Shown here one piece after another: positions 1-7,181 of a stretch of DNA of 19,726 nucleotides. Origin of the DNA: CAYLMM01 sp964384825 (GTDB lineage Bacteria > Krumholzibacteriota > Krumholzibacteriia > LZORAL124-64-63); the NCBI GenBank assembly GCA_964384825.1, contig CAYLMM010000050.1, forward strand, positions 1 through 19,726, in the 5' to 3' direction. Below the pieces are notes generated by a model. It saw only the letters and a program-made list of their open reading frames with translations. It did no database searches and had not been told where the DNA came from. Every line of letters starts with the position of its first letter. Positions within the stretch are counted from its first letter, which is position 1. Both the position numbers and the translations under genes were made by a program.

Positions 1-40
1 CTTCAATATTCTGCAGATGCTGGTGTAGCAGGACGTAAAC

Positions 41-1021
41 TTAGATTTGCCCCCGGGCTTCACGCTCGAGCCAGGCCTCGAAGCGCTCGCGATTTCCGGA
101 TTCGGCTCGATCGGCCGATTTTTCGGCGTCCTTTTCGCCCGACGTGGGATGCGGCGCCGACACGCCCTCGAGCAGGGCGATCTCGTCGCGGACGTCGGCG
201 CGGCCGGGATCCTGCTCGATGATGCGGTGCAGGATGGCCAGCGCCTTCTTCGTATGGCCCTGGGCCAGGTAGATGTCGGCCAGGGTGCGGGTGGCGAAGG
301 CCTGGTCCGATTCGTTCGCCGCTCCGGCCCCGGCCCGCCGCGGCGAGGACTCGGGCGGAGTATCGGCGACCGGCTCGGCAGCGGCGGATTCGGCGGCGGC
401 GGATTCGGCGGCGGCCGGCTCCGCGGCAGTGGGTTCGGCGGCGGCCGGCTCGGCGGCCGCGGCCACGGGATCGGCCGCCGCTTCGACGACTGCCGCTTCG
501 GCGTCGACCGGTTCGGCGTCGTCCGGCTCGGCGTCGTCCGGCTCGGCCGTCTCCCCGGACATCTCGGCCGGAGCGGGCGCGGGATCGTGTCCGGCCTCCG
601 CCACGGCCTCGTCGCTTTCCATGGACCGGATCTCTTCGAGCGCCTGCTGCACGACGCGATTCTCGGGATCCTCCCGCAGGATCCGTTCGAGATAGCCGGA
701 GGCGCGGGACCACTGCCGCGCATCGGCGGCGACATCGGCATGGAAGCCCAGAGCGATCATGTTTCCGGGATCCCGGTCCAGGATCCGGGAGAAGACCGCG
801 GCGGCCTCCTGCTGGCGGCCGGCGTCCTGCAGGCACAGCCCCTCGATGACATCGGCGGCGATCACTTTCGATCCCGCGGCCTGCTGGGCCCGGAGCAGTT
901 CCAGGGCGTCGTCGATGCGCTCGGACCGGCGATAGAGATCGGCCAGAGGTATGTAGAATCGCGACCCGGGATGCTGGCGGAAATGACGCTCGAAAAAGAG
1001 GATCTGACGGTCGAGACTCAA
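41..1021 (-). CDS. Tetratricopeptide repeat protein with Ala/Glu/Pro-rich insert
   Basis: The 326-residue product has TPR-like helical pairs over roughly residues 5-125, with phrases such as ALELLRA, AAAVFSRILDRDPGN and YLERILREDPEN, and one more pair near 240-275 (ADIYLAQGHTKKALAILHRI). Between them lies a low-complexity acidic, alanine-rich segment, about residues 130-235, built from AEP/AES units. No signal peptide or membrane segment is visible, so a cytosolic scaffold or adaptor role is likely; the partner is unknown. The start is TTG at 1021, chosen because AGGAG sits 8 bases upstream and no ATG or GTG fits better. The gene ends in TAA, unlike its neighbours. It lies 96 bases after the membrane-protein operon and has its own promoter, so it may be regulated separately. 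Confidence 0.85.
   Translation of the reverse strand: MSLDRQILFFERHFRQHPGSRFYIPLADLYRRSERIDDALELLRAQQAAGSKVIAADVIEGLCLQDAGRQQEAAAVFSRILDRDPGNMIALGFHADVAADARQWSRASGYLERILREDPENRVVQQALEEIRSMESDEAVAEAGHDPAPAPAEMSGETAEPDDAEPDDAEPVDAEAAVVEAAADPVAAAAEPAAAEPTAAEPAAAESAAAESAAAEPVADTPPESSPRRAGAGAANESDQAFATRTLADIYLAQGHTKKALAILHRIIEQDPGRADVRDEIALLEGVSAPHPTSGEKDAEKSADRAESGNRERFEAWLEREARGQI
360..545 (-). repeat. Short in-gene tandem repeats, 15-base units
   Basis: Fifteen-base units encode five-residue repeats of the type AAAEP/AAAES and DDAEP inside the TPR gene. Two copies are identical at 516-530 and 531-545, and a third, imperfect copy sits at 501-515. The more degenerate part spans about 360-480. 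The units keep the reading frame, so length changes by slippage would alter linker length without breaking the protein. Confidence 0.75.
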
Positions 1022-1029
1022 GGGGGTCG

Positions 1030-1034
1030 CTCCT
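1030..1034 (-). promoter_or_regulatory. Ribosome binding site fixing a TTG start
   Basis: AGGAG on the minus strand lies 8 bases before TTG at 1021-1019. This spacing supports TTG as the start of the TPR gene. Confidence 0.65.
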
Positions 1035-1078
1035 GTGGTTGCGTCGAGATCGACGGACGGGCCGTCCGGGAGCGCACT

Positions 1079-1108
1079 AGTCTAGGCAACAGGCGCACCC
1101 GGAGTCAA
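1079..1108 (-). promoter_or_regulatory. Predicted sigma70-type promoter for the TPR gene
   Basis: Minus-strand TTGACT (1108-1103) is followed after 18 bases by TAGACT (1084-1079), placing a start site near 1072, about 50 bases before the TTG codon. The boxes match the consensus at 5/6 and 4/6 positions. They stand out in GC-rich DNA and fall exactly in the 96-base intergenic gap. The promoter is inferred from sequence only. Confidence 0.5.
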
Positions 1109-1117
1109 GCCGCCCTC

Positions 1118-1816
1118 TCAGATCATGCCCAGCCAATCCCCGAGCAGGAAGTTGAAGCGCCCTATCAGCAGCGATATCCGCCCCATCACCGCATAGCCGA
1201 AAGTGGCGCCGAAAGTGATCATCAGGAACATCAGGCCGACGCGCGCGAACACGCCTTGGCCGCCGCGGCCGGTGCGCGTGAAGGTGAAATAGATCAAACC
1301 GCAGACCGTCCCGATCAGGACCAGCAGCCGCGCCAGGGTCAGCCAGGGATCGACCGCGCCGTCGGCGGCGAACACGATCAGGCCGTCGCCGATGGTGGCC
1401 CGGACCTGATAGAGGAAATCCGAGCGCAGGGTCCGGACCACGGTGTAGCCCGCGGTGGTGCCCAGGATGAAAGCGGTCGGCCACTTGCCGAGCCACGCCA
1501 GACGGGGCGCGGCGCCGCAGAGCATCAGCAGCCCCAGGCCCACCGGCACCAGCACCATCGGATCGGCCGGCGGCGGTACGGCGCCCGGATCGGTCACCCC
1601 GATCGCCGCGGGCCACAGCTTCAGCACGACGTTGGGCCAGAAGGTGCTCCAGAACCCGACGACCATCCAGTAGGCCGCCGAAACGCCCACGAACAGGTGT
1701 TCGGCCAGCTTGTAGAAGGGATTGTCCCGCCACAGGAAGCTGAAGACCATCAGGGTCAGCAGGGCGCCGATCCAGACCTCGAGGCTCGCCGACGGATGGA
1801 ACGCGATCGCGGTCAT
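1118..1816 (-). CDS. Polytopic membrane protein, last gene of the DUF6754/MutL-like operon
   Basis: The 232-residue product is strongly hydrophobic with about six membrane segments, near residues 11-29, 41-60, 86-101, 112-127, 158-178 and 190-215. An early polar stretch, WRDNPFYKLAEHLFVG, sits between segments 1 and 2 and looks like a conserved family signature. No catalytic motif is recognised. The ATG at 1816 overlaps the stop of the previous gene as ATGA, which selects this start over a longer open frame that runs back through the neighbouring gene. Coupled translation with the two upstream membrane proteins suggests they are subunits of one complex. The function is unknown; a channel or scaffold subunit is only a guess. 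Confidence 0.85.
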   Translation of the reverse strand: MTAIAFHPSASLEVWIGALLTLMVFSFLWRDNPFYKLAEHLFVGVSAAYWMVVGFWSTFWPNVVLKLWPAAIGVTDPGAVPPPADPMVLVPVGLGLLMLCGAAPRLAWLGKWPTAFILGTTAGYTVVRTLRSDFLYQVRATIGDGLIVFAADGAVDPWLTLARLLVLIGTVCGLIYFTFTRTGRGGQGVFARVGLMFLMITFGATFGYAVMGRISLLIGRFNFLLGDWLGMI

Positions 1817-2688
1817 CGCGCACCTCCGTTGCCGAGACGGCGCGCCGCCAGCATCCCCAGGTTCCCCAGCACGATGAACAGGATGATCACCGAGTGGGCC
1901 ACCGCCTGGGGTCCCATGTTGTCGGTTCCGCGCATCGTCGGCTGCCGGTACTCGGGATGCCCCTCGGCCAGGGCGGCCTCGTACTCCGCGGCGCCCTTCA
2001 TGCCGCCGATCAGGCCGACGATCTGCTGCGGGAAATAAGCCAGGAACTGGGGGGTCCCTGTGCCGGTGCAGGCTCCGGCCACCGGCACGCCTGTCACGTC
2101 GCCGCCGAAGAGGATCCATTCGCGCAGGCCGGGCACGCCGGCCGAGAAGGCGGCCACCAGGCCGAAGTCCGCCAGGCCCTCGATCCCCGCGAGGGCCGGC
2201 AGGCCGGACGTCGCGGCGCCGGTGCGGTCCTGCGGATACATCGCCTTGAAGTCGCGGCGCAGGGAATTGACGAGCATCTCGCCGCCGGACTTGAAGCCCA
2301 GCGCGGCCCAGTCGCGGCCTTCGTCCGCATCGGGGAAATCGCGGGCGATCATCCCGGCCAGGCGCTCGATCAGGCTGTTGCCCTCGGGCCAGAGCGAGAC
2401 GTAGACCACGCGGTGGCCGGTCAGCAGGGCGTGGCGCGTGATCGCCACGGCCATCGGCTCGACCTCGGGGGCCGAACTCGGCGAGTAGTCGATCGAACAG
2501 AGGATCACCGCGCCGGCGGGCAGCCGTTCGACGTGGTCGTAGACCGGCTGCACCAGGAACGAAGCCTTGTCCGGAAAGCGCAGGCCGGTCAGCATGGTCG
2601 CGATCAGAGAGACCGCCAGCACCAGGTAGATCCAGCGCCGGTCCAGATCGGCGAGCCGGGCGGCGGGGACGCGCCAGTCGAACTTCAT
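1813..2688 (-). CDS. Membrane-anchored protein with an alpha/beta domain between two membrane helices
   Basis: The 291-residue product has an N-terminal membrane helix near 19-35 and a C-terminal one near 264-283, with a soluble domain of about 220 residues between them. The domain starts with a hydrophobic strand (VILCSIDYSP, 61-70) and holds SSAPEVEPMAVAITRHAL, a strand VVYVSLW, and a glycine-rich part VAGACTGTGTPQFLAYFPQQ at 203-222. Layout and a G-x-VAG-...-P-x-F pattern resemble the DUF6754 protein two genes upstream. I know no functional name for it. The ATG at 2688 overlaps the preceding stop (ATGA) and follows a GGGGGA ribosome site. It is probably a subunit of the same membrane complex. 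Confidence 0.85.
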   Translation of the reverse strand: MKFDWRVPAARLADLDRRWIYLVLAVSLIATMLTGLRFPDKASFLVQPVYDHVERLPAGAVILCSIDYSPSSAPEVEPMAVAITRHALLTGHRVVYVSLWPEGNSLIERLAGMIARDFPDADEGRDWAALGFKSGGEMLVNSLRRDFKAMYPQDRTGAATSGLPALAGIEGLADFGLVAAFSAGVPGLREWILFGGDVTGVPVAGACTGTGTPQFLAYFPQQIVGLIGGMKGAAEYEAALAEGHPEYRQPTMRGTDNMGPQAVAHSVIILFIVLGNLGMLAARRLGNGGAR

Positions 2689-3386
2689 CGCGTCCCCCTT
2701 CGTCCGAGCGGCCCCTTCTCGATGCCGAGCAGCAGGCGCACCACCATCGCCACCACGCCGAAGGCGATGCCGATCATGATCGCGCGGTGGCCGGCGGTGT
2801 TGGGCACCTTCATGATCCAGAGCGACAGGACGTCGAGGCGCAGGAAGTTCAGCTGCGGCGGCAACGAAGCCGACATCAGGGTGCCGAAGGGCGTGCGCCC
2901 GAGCAGGATCACCAGGGCCGAGACGAGCAGCACAGTGGCCTCGGCCGAACGGACCCGGAAGGCGCGGTAGGCCGCCGAGGAGATGAAGAAGGCCAGCAGG
3001 GCGAACTGGGTGGCCTGCAATGGGGCGTAGAGGGCGCCGAAGACCGTGGTGAACATGGCGTCCGGCGCGGCGAAATCACCGGTCAGACCCGGCGCGCCGC
3101 CGACCTTGAACAGGCCGATCCCCAGCACGGTCACGAAGGCCGCCAGGGTCACCAACGAATAGGGCCAATCCTTGCGCCGCCTGGCGATCTTCTCGATATG
3201 CACTCCGAGCAAACTCAGGGCCCCGAGCATGAAGGCGAAGACGGCCATGATGCTGAACCAGACCGAGAAGTTGCGGTCGGCGAAGGTCAGCACGCCGCCC
3301 GCGGGCCCGTCGGCGCGGAAGAACGGCGCCAGGATCAGCAGCAGCGCGACGGTCACCAGGATCATCCGGGGTATCCGTTCCCTCAC
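2685..3386 (-). CDS. Polytopic membrane protein, about six helices
   Basis: The 233-residue product has hydrophobic segments near residues 8-23, 37-61, 76-96, 116-140, 148-165 and 205-222, joined by short loops. Basic residues at IEKIARRRK after segment 2 suggest a cytosolic loop there. No enzyme motif is visible. The start is GTG at 3386, preceded by GGAGG about 10 bases upstream inside the end of the DUF6754 gene; an in-frame ATG seven codons later is a possible alternative. It lies 6 bases after the DUF6754 stop and overlaps the next gene by ATGA. The function is unknown, and context points to a membrane complex with its neighbours. Confidence 0.85.
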   Translation of the reverse strand: MRERIPRMILVTVALLLILAPFFRADGPAGGVLTFADRNFSVWFSIMAVFAFMLGALSLLGVHIEKIARRRKDWPYSLVTLAAFVTVLGIGLFKVGGAPGLTGDFAAPDAMFTTVFGALYAPLQATQFALLAFFISSAAYRAFRVRSAEATVLLVSALVILLGRTPFGTLMSASLPPQLNFLRLDVLSLWIMKVPNTAGHRAIMIGIAFGVVAMVVRLLLGIEKGPLGRRGTR

Positions 3387-3392
3387 GTCCGA

Positions 3393-4205
3393 TCAACCTC
3401 CCCCCAGCAGGGCGCGCAGCGTATCCGCGGCCGCATCGAGCAGCGGCAGATCCCAGATCCGGGCCGAGGTCGCCAGCAGCGCGCCGCCGACCAGCAGCAC
3501 GATCGCCAGCCTCTTGCCCAGATCCTGCCCGCGCAGCGATCCGAGCATGGCCGGATCCTCGCCCAGATACGCTCCGGCCGCGTAGAGCTCCTCGCCCATC
3601 AGGGTGTGATCGCAGGCGGCGATGAAGAACGGCAGCTGCAAGGGCATCGCCGTGCCGGCCACCTGGACCGCGCCGACCTGGCTGCCCGCCTCGGCCAGCA
3701 GCAGCGACTCGGCCGAATAGGCGCCCATCAGCACGCAGGCTCCGGGCTTCTCTCTGGCGATCAGGCCGTCGACCCGCGAGACGAATCCGAACTGGTCGTC
3801 GGTGACGTACTGCACCATCTCGTCATGCCAGTCGTCGCCCTTGCCGGCCGAATCGTAGGCCTGGCGACAGGTCTCGCGGGCGGCCGACAGCACCAGGCTG
3901 CGGTTGGTAGGCACGATCATACGGCAGCCGTGGACGGCGCACATCCCGGCGACCCGTCCGAGCACGTTCAGGGCGGCCAGGGTCTGGACGTTGTCCATGT
4001 CGCGGGTCCCGGCGATGAACAGCAGGGGCCGGCCGAGCTCGGTCGCCCGGCCCACGGCGTCGGCCAGGGCGTCGATCCCCGCCAGCGGGCGCAGGCGATG
4101 CCGGGAGCCGGCCAACGCGCGCCGGATGGACCAGAGGATCAGGCCGGCGACCAGGATCCCGATCGCGGCCAGGCCCCAGGCTCCATCGACAGCGGATACG
4201 CCCAC
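3393..4205 (-). CDS. DUF6754-like membrane-anchored protein
   Basis: The 270-residue product has a membrane helix near 10-27, a soluble alpha/beta domain (about 40-215) and a second membrane helix near 233-248. Recognisable stretches are LLFIAGTRDMDNVQTLAALN, GCRMIVPTNRSLVLSAARE, YVTDDQFGFVSRVDGLI and ACVLMGAYSAESLLLAEAG. These match my memory of proteins labelled DUF6754, a domain of unknown function; no search was run. The start is GTG at 4205, with AGGGGAG upstream at good spacing and an 11-base gap from the previous stop. The two-helix topology around a conserved alpha/beta core suggests a sensor or assembly subunit, not an enzyme with an obvious active site. Confidence 0.8.
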   Translation of the reverse strand: MGVSAVDGAWGLAAIGILVAGLILWSIRRALAGSRHRLRPLAGIDALADAVGRATELGRPLLFIAGTRDMDNVQTLAALNVLGRVAGMCAVHGCRMIVPTNRSLVLSAARETCRQAYDSAGKGDDWHDEMVQYVTDDQFGFVSRVDGLIAREKPGACVLMGAYSAESLLLAEAGSQVGAVQVAGTAMPLQLPFFIAACDHTLMGEELYAAGAYLGEDPAMLGSLRGQDLGKRLAIVLLVGGALLATSARIWDLPLLDAAADTLRALLGGG

Positions 4206-4216
4206 GTTCCTCTCCC

Positions 4217-5359
4217 CTAGATCGGTTCCAGATTGCGCAGCGCCTCGACGGCTTCGCCGCGGCCGGCGATGATGACGCGCGCCGCCGGAGCGATCACCCC
4301 GCTCGGCAGCCGCGCCGGTTCAGGCAGGATCTCGTCGATGATCGCGACGGCGCCGAAATCGGATGCGCGCACGATCCTGACCCGCGCGCCGGGCCGCAGC
4401 CCGCGCTCACGATCGGCGGACGCATCCGCCGCGTCGAGACCGTCGGGTTCGGGCAGCGGCACGATAACCTCGGGCCTGACGACGCCGGCCCGGATCTGGG
4501 TCCGACCGCTGACGCAAGTGGTGCGTCCGATATGCGACAGCAGCAGATCCCAGGTCCGTTCCGACATCGGCAGGTTCCCGAAGCCTTCGGTCAAGACCAG
4601 GACCATCGTCCCGGTCGAGGATCCGATGGCGGCCGCGCCGCCGTCGGTATCCAGGAACTCGTCGACCGCCCCGGCGTCGATCCCGCCGGCGATCACCGCG
4701 GCGGCTCCGGCCTCCGCGGCCGCGCGCAGATCGGCGGCCGCGGCTCCGGCGCCGCAGAGCAGCACCGCCCCGGCGAGCGCGTCTTCGCCATCCTCGCCCG
4801 TAACGGCGCCGAGGTCCAGGGAAGCTTCCGGCCCGGCGGCCGCGCGGCGCATCACGCCGACGGCCTCGCCGCCGTATCCGCAGATGCCCTGCACCCAGGC
4901 TCCGCCTCCCTCGACCACCGCGCCGAGGCCGGGCAAAACCTCGGCCACTTTTCCGGCCAGGAAGGATTCGACCCGCACCGGTTCGGCTTCGCCCTCGATG
5001 ATGACCTGCCCCGATACGGTCGAGACCGTGGCGATACGGCCCGCGACCGGCGCGCGCAGTTCGCTGCGCAGCAATCCGAAGAGGCTGCGGTTGACCGCCA
5101 GCAGTTCGCCCGCGGCCACCGCGTCGCCGCCCGATTTGCGCATCAGCCCGGGCAGGGCCGCCGGCGCGACGCCGAGCCGGGACGCGGCGTCGACTGCGGT
5201 CAGCTTTCCGGGCAGGCGCGATTCGGCCAGGACCGTCCGGGGTTGGACCGCGTCGCCGACCGAGACGATCACGCTGCCGCCCAAGGGCAGGATCCGCCGC
5301 CGCCGCAGCGAGATCCAGGCGACCGACCGCAGGCCCGGCGAGTTGGCGTGCTCGTTCAT
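4217..5359 (-). CDS. Barrel-sandwich-like conserved protein of the MutL-like/DUF6754 cluster
   Basis: The 380-residue product has no signal peptide or membrane helix. Residues 20-170 are rich in short strands and turns, including ILPLGGSVIVSVGDAV, LRAPVAGRIATVSTVSGQVI and ESFLAGKVAEVLPGLGAVVE. This is typical of barrel-sandwich hybrid (lipoyl-like or RnfC-like) folds. An Ala/Gly-rich alpha/beta part with VIAGGID follows (about 195-255), then a signature EGFGNLPMSERTWDLLLSHI and TQIRAGVVRPEVIVPLPE (258-303), and a C-terminal beta domain (GARVRIVRASDFGAVAIIDE). No biotin or lipoyl lysine motif is evident. Function is unknown; it is probably the cytosolic partner of the MutL-like ATPase or the membrane subunits. 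ATG at 5359 is chosen over an upstream TTG because of its ribosome site. It is the only gene here ending in TAG. Confidence 0.8.
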   Translation of the reverse strand: MNEHANSPGLRSVAWISLRRRRILPLGGSVIVSVGDAVQPRTVLAESRLPGKLTAVDAASRLGVAPAALPGLMRKSGGDAVAAGELLAVNRSLFGLLRSELRAPVAGRIATVSTVSGQVIIEGEAEPVRVESFLAGKVAEVLPGLGAVVEGGGAWVQGICGYGGEAVGVMRRAAAGPEASLDLGAVTGEDGEDALAGAVLLCGAGAAAADLRAAAEAGAAAVIAGGIDAGAVDEFLDTDGGAAAIGSSTGTMVLVLTEGFGNLPMSERTWDLLLSHIGRTTCVSGRTQIRAGVVRPEVIVPLPEPDGLDAADASADRERGLRPGARVRIVRASDFGAVAIIDEILPEPARLPSGVIAPAARVIIAGRGEAVEALRNLEPI

Positions 5360-5367
5360 GCCGTCGA

Positions 5368-5372
5368 CCTCC
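5368..5372 (-). promoter_or_regulatory. Ribosome binding site fixing the ATG start
   Basis: GGAGG within a longer GGGGGAGGT lies 8 bases before ATG at 5359. It supports this start instead of the in-frame TTG 11 codons upstream, which would place the ribosome site inside the coding sequence. Confidence 0.7.
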
Positions 5373-5396
5373 CCCGCATCGCCCGCCGCCAATCCA

Positions 5397-7181
5397 TCAG
5401 ACGGCCCGCACCGAAACCCGGCCCGCCGNNNNNNNNNNGGACGAGGCCGACAGGGAGCCGCGGCCGTCGAGGATCAAACCGATCTCGCCGCCCGCGACGG
5501 TCGTTTCCAGGGGCCGCCCCGGACCGGCACCGACATCCTGGCGGCGCTCGGGCCTGATCTCGATCCGGGCCGCCTCGCCCGCCTCCAGGGGCACCCGGCG
5601 CAGGCCGCCCTGGAGCAGGGGAACGTCGATCACGCCGCGGCGGGGATGCTCGATCGTCACGACCGCACGGATCTGCCCGTCGGCCGGTTCGGGCCCGCGC
5701 ACCGCCAGGCAGGTTCCGAGGAACAGCAGGGCGTCGTGGGCGAGCAGATCGCGCGCGGCTTCGGGATCGACCCGGGCCAGGGCCCCCAGATGGGGCAGGG
5801 CGCCGGCGGCGTCGATCAGCAGCTCGGCAATCGGCCAGGGCCGCACGGCGTCCAGCAGGATCAGGGCGGCGTCCGCCCGGTCGGGGGCCCGGGAAATCAC
5901 CCCGCCCGCGCCGAGCACCATCGGGGCCGTGGCCGGCGCGTCGCCTTCAACCGCCGATTCCTGTTCGAGCAGATGATGCAGTCCGGCTCCGCGCCGCAAT
6001 CCCCGCAGACCGGAAGTGGCCTCGCGATGATGGATCAGCGCCATGCGGATCGCCTCGCGGGCGGCCGCCTGCTCTAGCTCAAGATCCTCCGTCAGATGCG
6101 GCAGGGTCGCGGGACGGATCATCTTGTTGCGCAGCCGGTTGGCCATCTCGGCGGGAGCGGGCGGATCCGGCAGCCAGCGGGCGATGGCCCCGGCGCCGGC
6201 GGCGTCGAGCACGTTGCCCAGGCTGTAGCTGACCCCGAGGTTGGCGCTGACCGAGCGCCGCAGGTCGTCGCCGTCGGCGGTGAAGACGTCGGTCGTCGCG
6301 CCGCCCACGTCGACCGCCAGCACCGGACGGCCGCGGATCAGGGAGATCTCGCGCACCATGTCGCCCATCGCCGCCGGGGTCGGCAGCACCGGCGCCGCCG
6401 CGGCCGCCAGCAGACGCGGATATCCCGGCGCCCGCATCATGACGTGCCGCAGGAAGACCTCGTGGATCTTCTCGCGCGCGGGAGCGGGGTCCTCGGTCTC
6501 GAGGTTCGGGCGCAGATTGTCGGCCATGACCACGTCGCAGCTTCCGGTCAGCGCCGCCGCGACCGCGTCGCGCGCATCGCGGTTGCCGGCGAAGATCACC
6601 GGCAGCTTCGCCCCGTCGCCGTGCCGGGGCCGCACTCCTGCCGCCGCCAGCATCTCGGCCAGACCGACGACCTGGCCGACCGCGCCGCCGTCGACGGCGC
6701 CGCCGAACAGGACGATGTCCGGCCTAAGCGAACGGATGCGCTCGATCCGCTCGTGATAGGGGCGCGCGTCGTTCCAGGCCATCACGTCGGTCACGATCGC
6801 GCCGGCGCCCAATGCGGCGCGGCGGGCGCTCTCGGCGGTCATGCTGCGCACCAGGCCGAGCACCAGCATCTGCAGGCCGCCGCCCGCGCTGCTGGTCGCC
6901 AGCAGACCGCAGCTGCGCGGCGCTCAGGTTATTTCGCCGCCGAGATCGAAGAACAACCCGTCGTCGTTGAGGCCGACGCCCAGCCGGGCGAGAGCCTGCC
7001 CCAGGCCGACCATCACGTCCGCATGGGGTTTCTCGACCGTTGTGGGAGCTTCGGCGCGATCGGCCAGGACCCAGCGGCCGCCGCGTTTCCGGACCAGGAA
7101 GAGCTTGGTGGCGGTGGAGCCGCAATCGGCCAGGACCCAGCTGTCGCAGCGGTCGCCTCGCAGAACGCCGCGGCCGCTCAC
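5397..7181 (-). CDS. MutL/GlmL-like ASKHA ATPase with an in-frame TGA and an assembly gap
   Basis: Reading through one TGA gives about 594 residues. The first phosphate motif VLADCGSTATK is at 16-26. Next come LATSSAGGGLQMLVLGLVRS (about 94-113), TAESARRAALGAGA, LRPDIVLFGGAVDGG, VIFAGNRDARD, DNLRPNLE, and the second phosphate motif VLAVDVGGATTD (287-297). These are hallmarks of the GlmL/MutL family, ASKHA-fold ATPases associated with glutamate mutase. No mutase subunit is encoded nearby, so a partner other than a B12 mutase is likely. The start is GTG at 7181, overlapping the preceding stop as GTGA; typical D-x-GST residues follow 18 codons later. TGA at 6926-6924 (codon 86) interrupts a frame that is conserved on both sides. 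Ten Ns near codon 582 leave the C-terminal end uncertain, although the frame agrees on either side. Confidence 0.75.
5429..5438. other. Assembly gap, ten Ns
   Basis: Ten undefined bases fall near the 3' end of the MutL-like gene. True length is unknown; ten is probably a placeholder. The reading frame happens to be the same on both sides, with GRGSLSASS before and AGRVSVRAV after. Confidence 0.99.
6889..6926 (-). other. In-frame TGA followed by a hairpin in the MutL-like gene
   Basis: TGA at 6926-6924 is followed after 18 bases by a perfect 7-bp stem CTGCTGG, loop CGA, CCAGCAG (6905-6889). An alternative fold places GGTCT in a small loop closed by GC/GC with a T beside it, about 16-23 bases after the T of TGA, similar in layout to the bacterial SECIS of E. 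coli fdhF. The hairpin also encodes the conserved LLATSS motif, so the pairing may be coincidental. Confidence 0.35.

Noticed and set aside
360..545. Repeats as a CRISPR array
   Set aside because: The units are 15 bases, contiguous without spacers, and keep the codon frame of the TPR protein.
1043..1068. Hairpins CGGACG/CGTCCG and GTCGA/TCGAC as a terminator
   Set aside because: No T-run follows on either strand, and they lie in the predicted leader of the TPR gene. They may be chance GC-rich pairing.
47..2038. Long plus-strand open frame (663 codons) and similar plus-strand frames at 4233-6077 and 7558-9264
   Set aside because: Their sequence is low-complexity Arg/Gly/Ala/Pro or Gln/His-rich without domains, and they run antisense to clear genes. 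They are shadows of high GC content.
5360..5392. TTG start at 5392 for the barrel-sandwich protein
   Set aside because: A strong GGGGGAGGT lies between that TTG and the ATG at 5359, at ideal spacing for the ATG.
6924..6926. UGA reassigned to tryptophan or glycine genome-wide
   Set aside because: Nearly all other genes in the window end at TGA exactly where the next gene starts, so TGA is a working stop codon.
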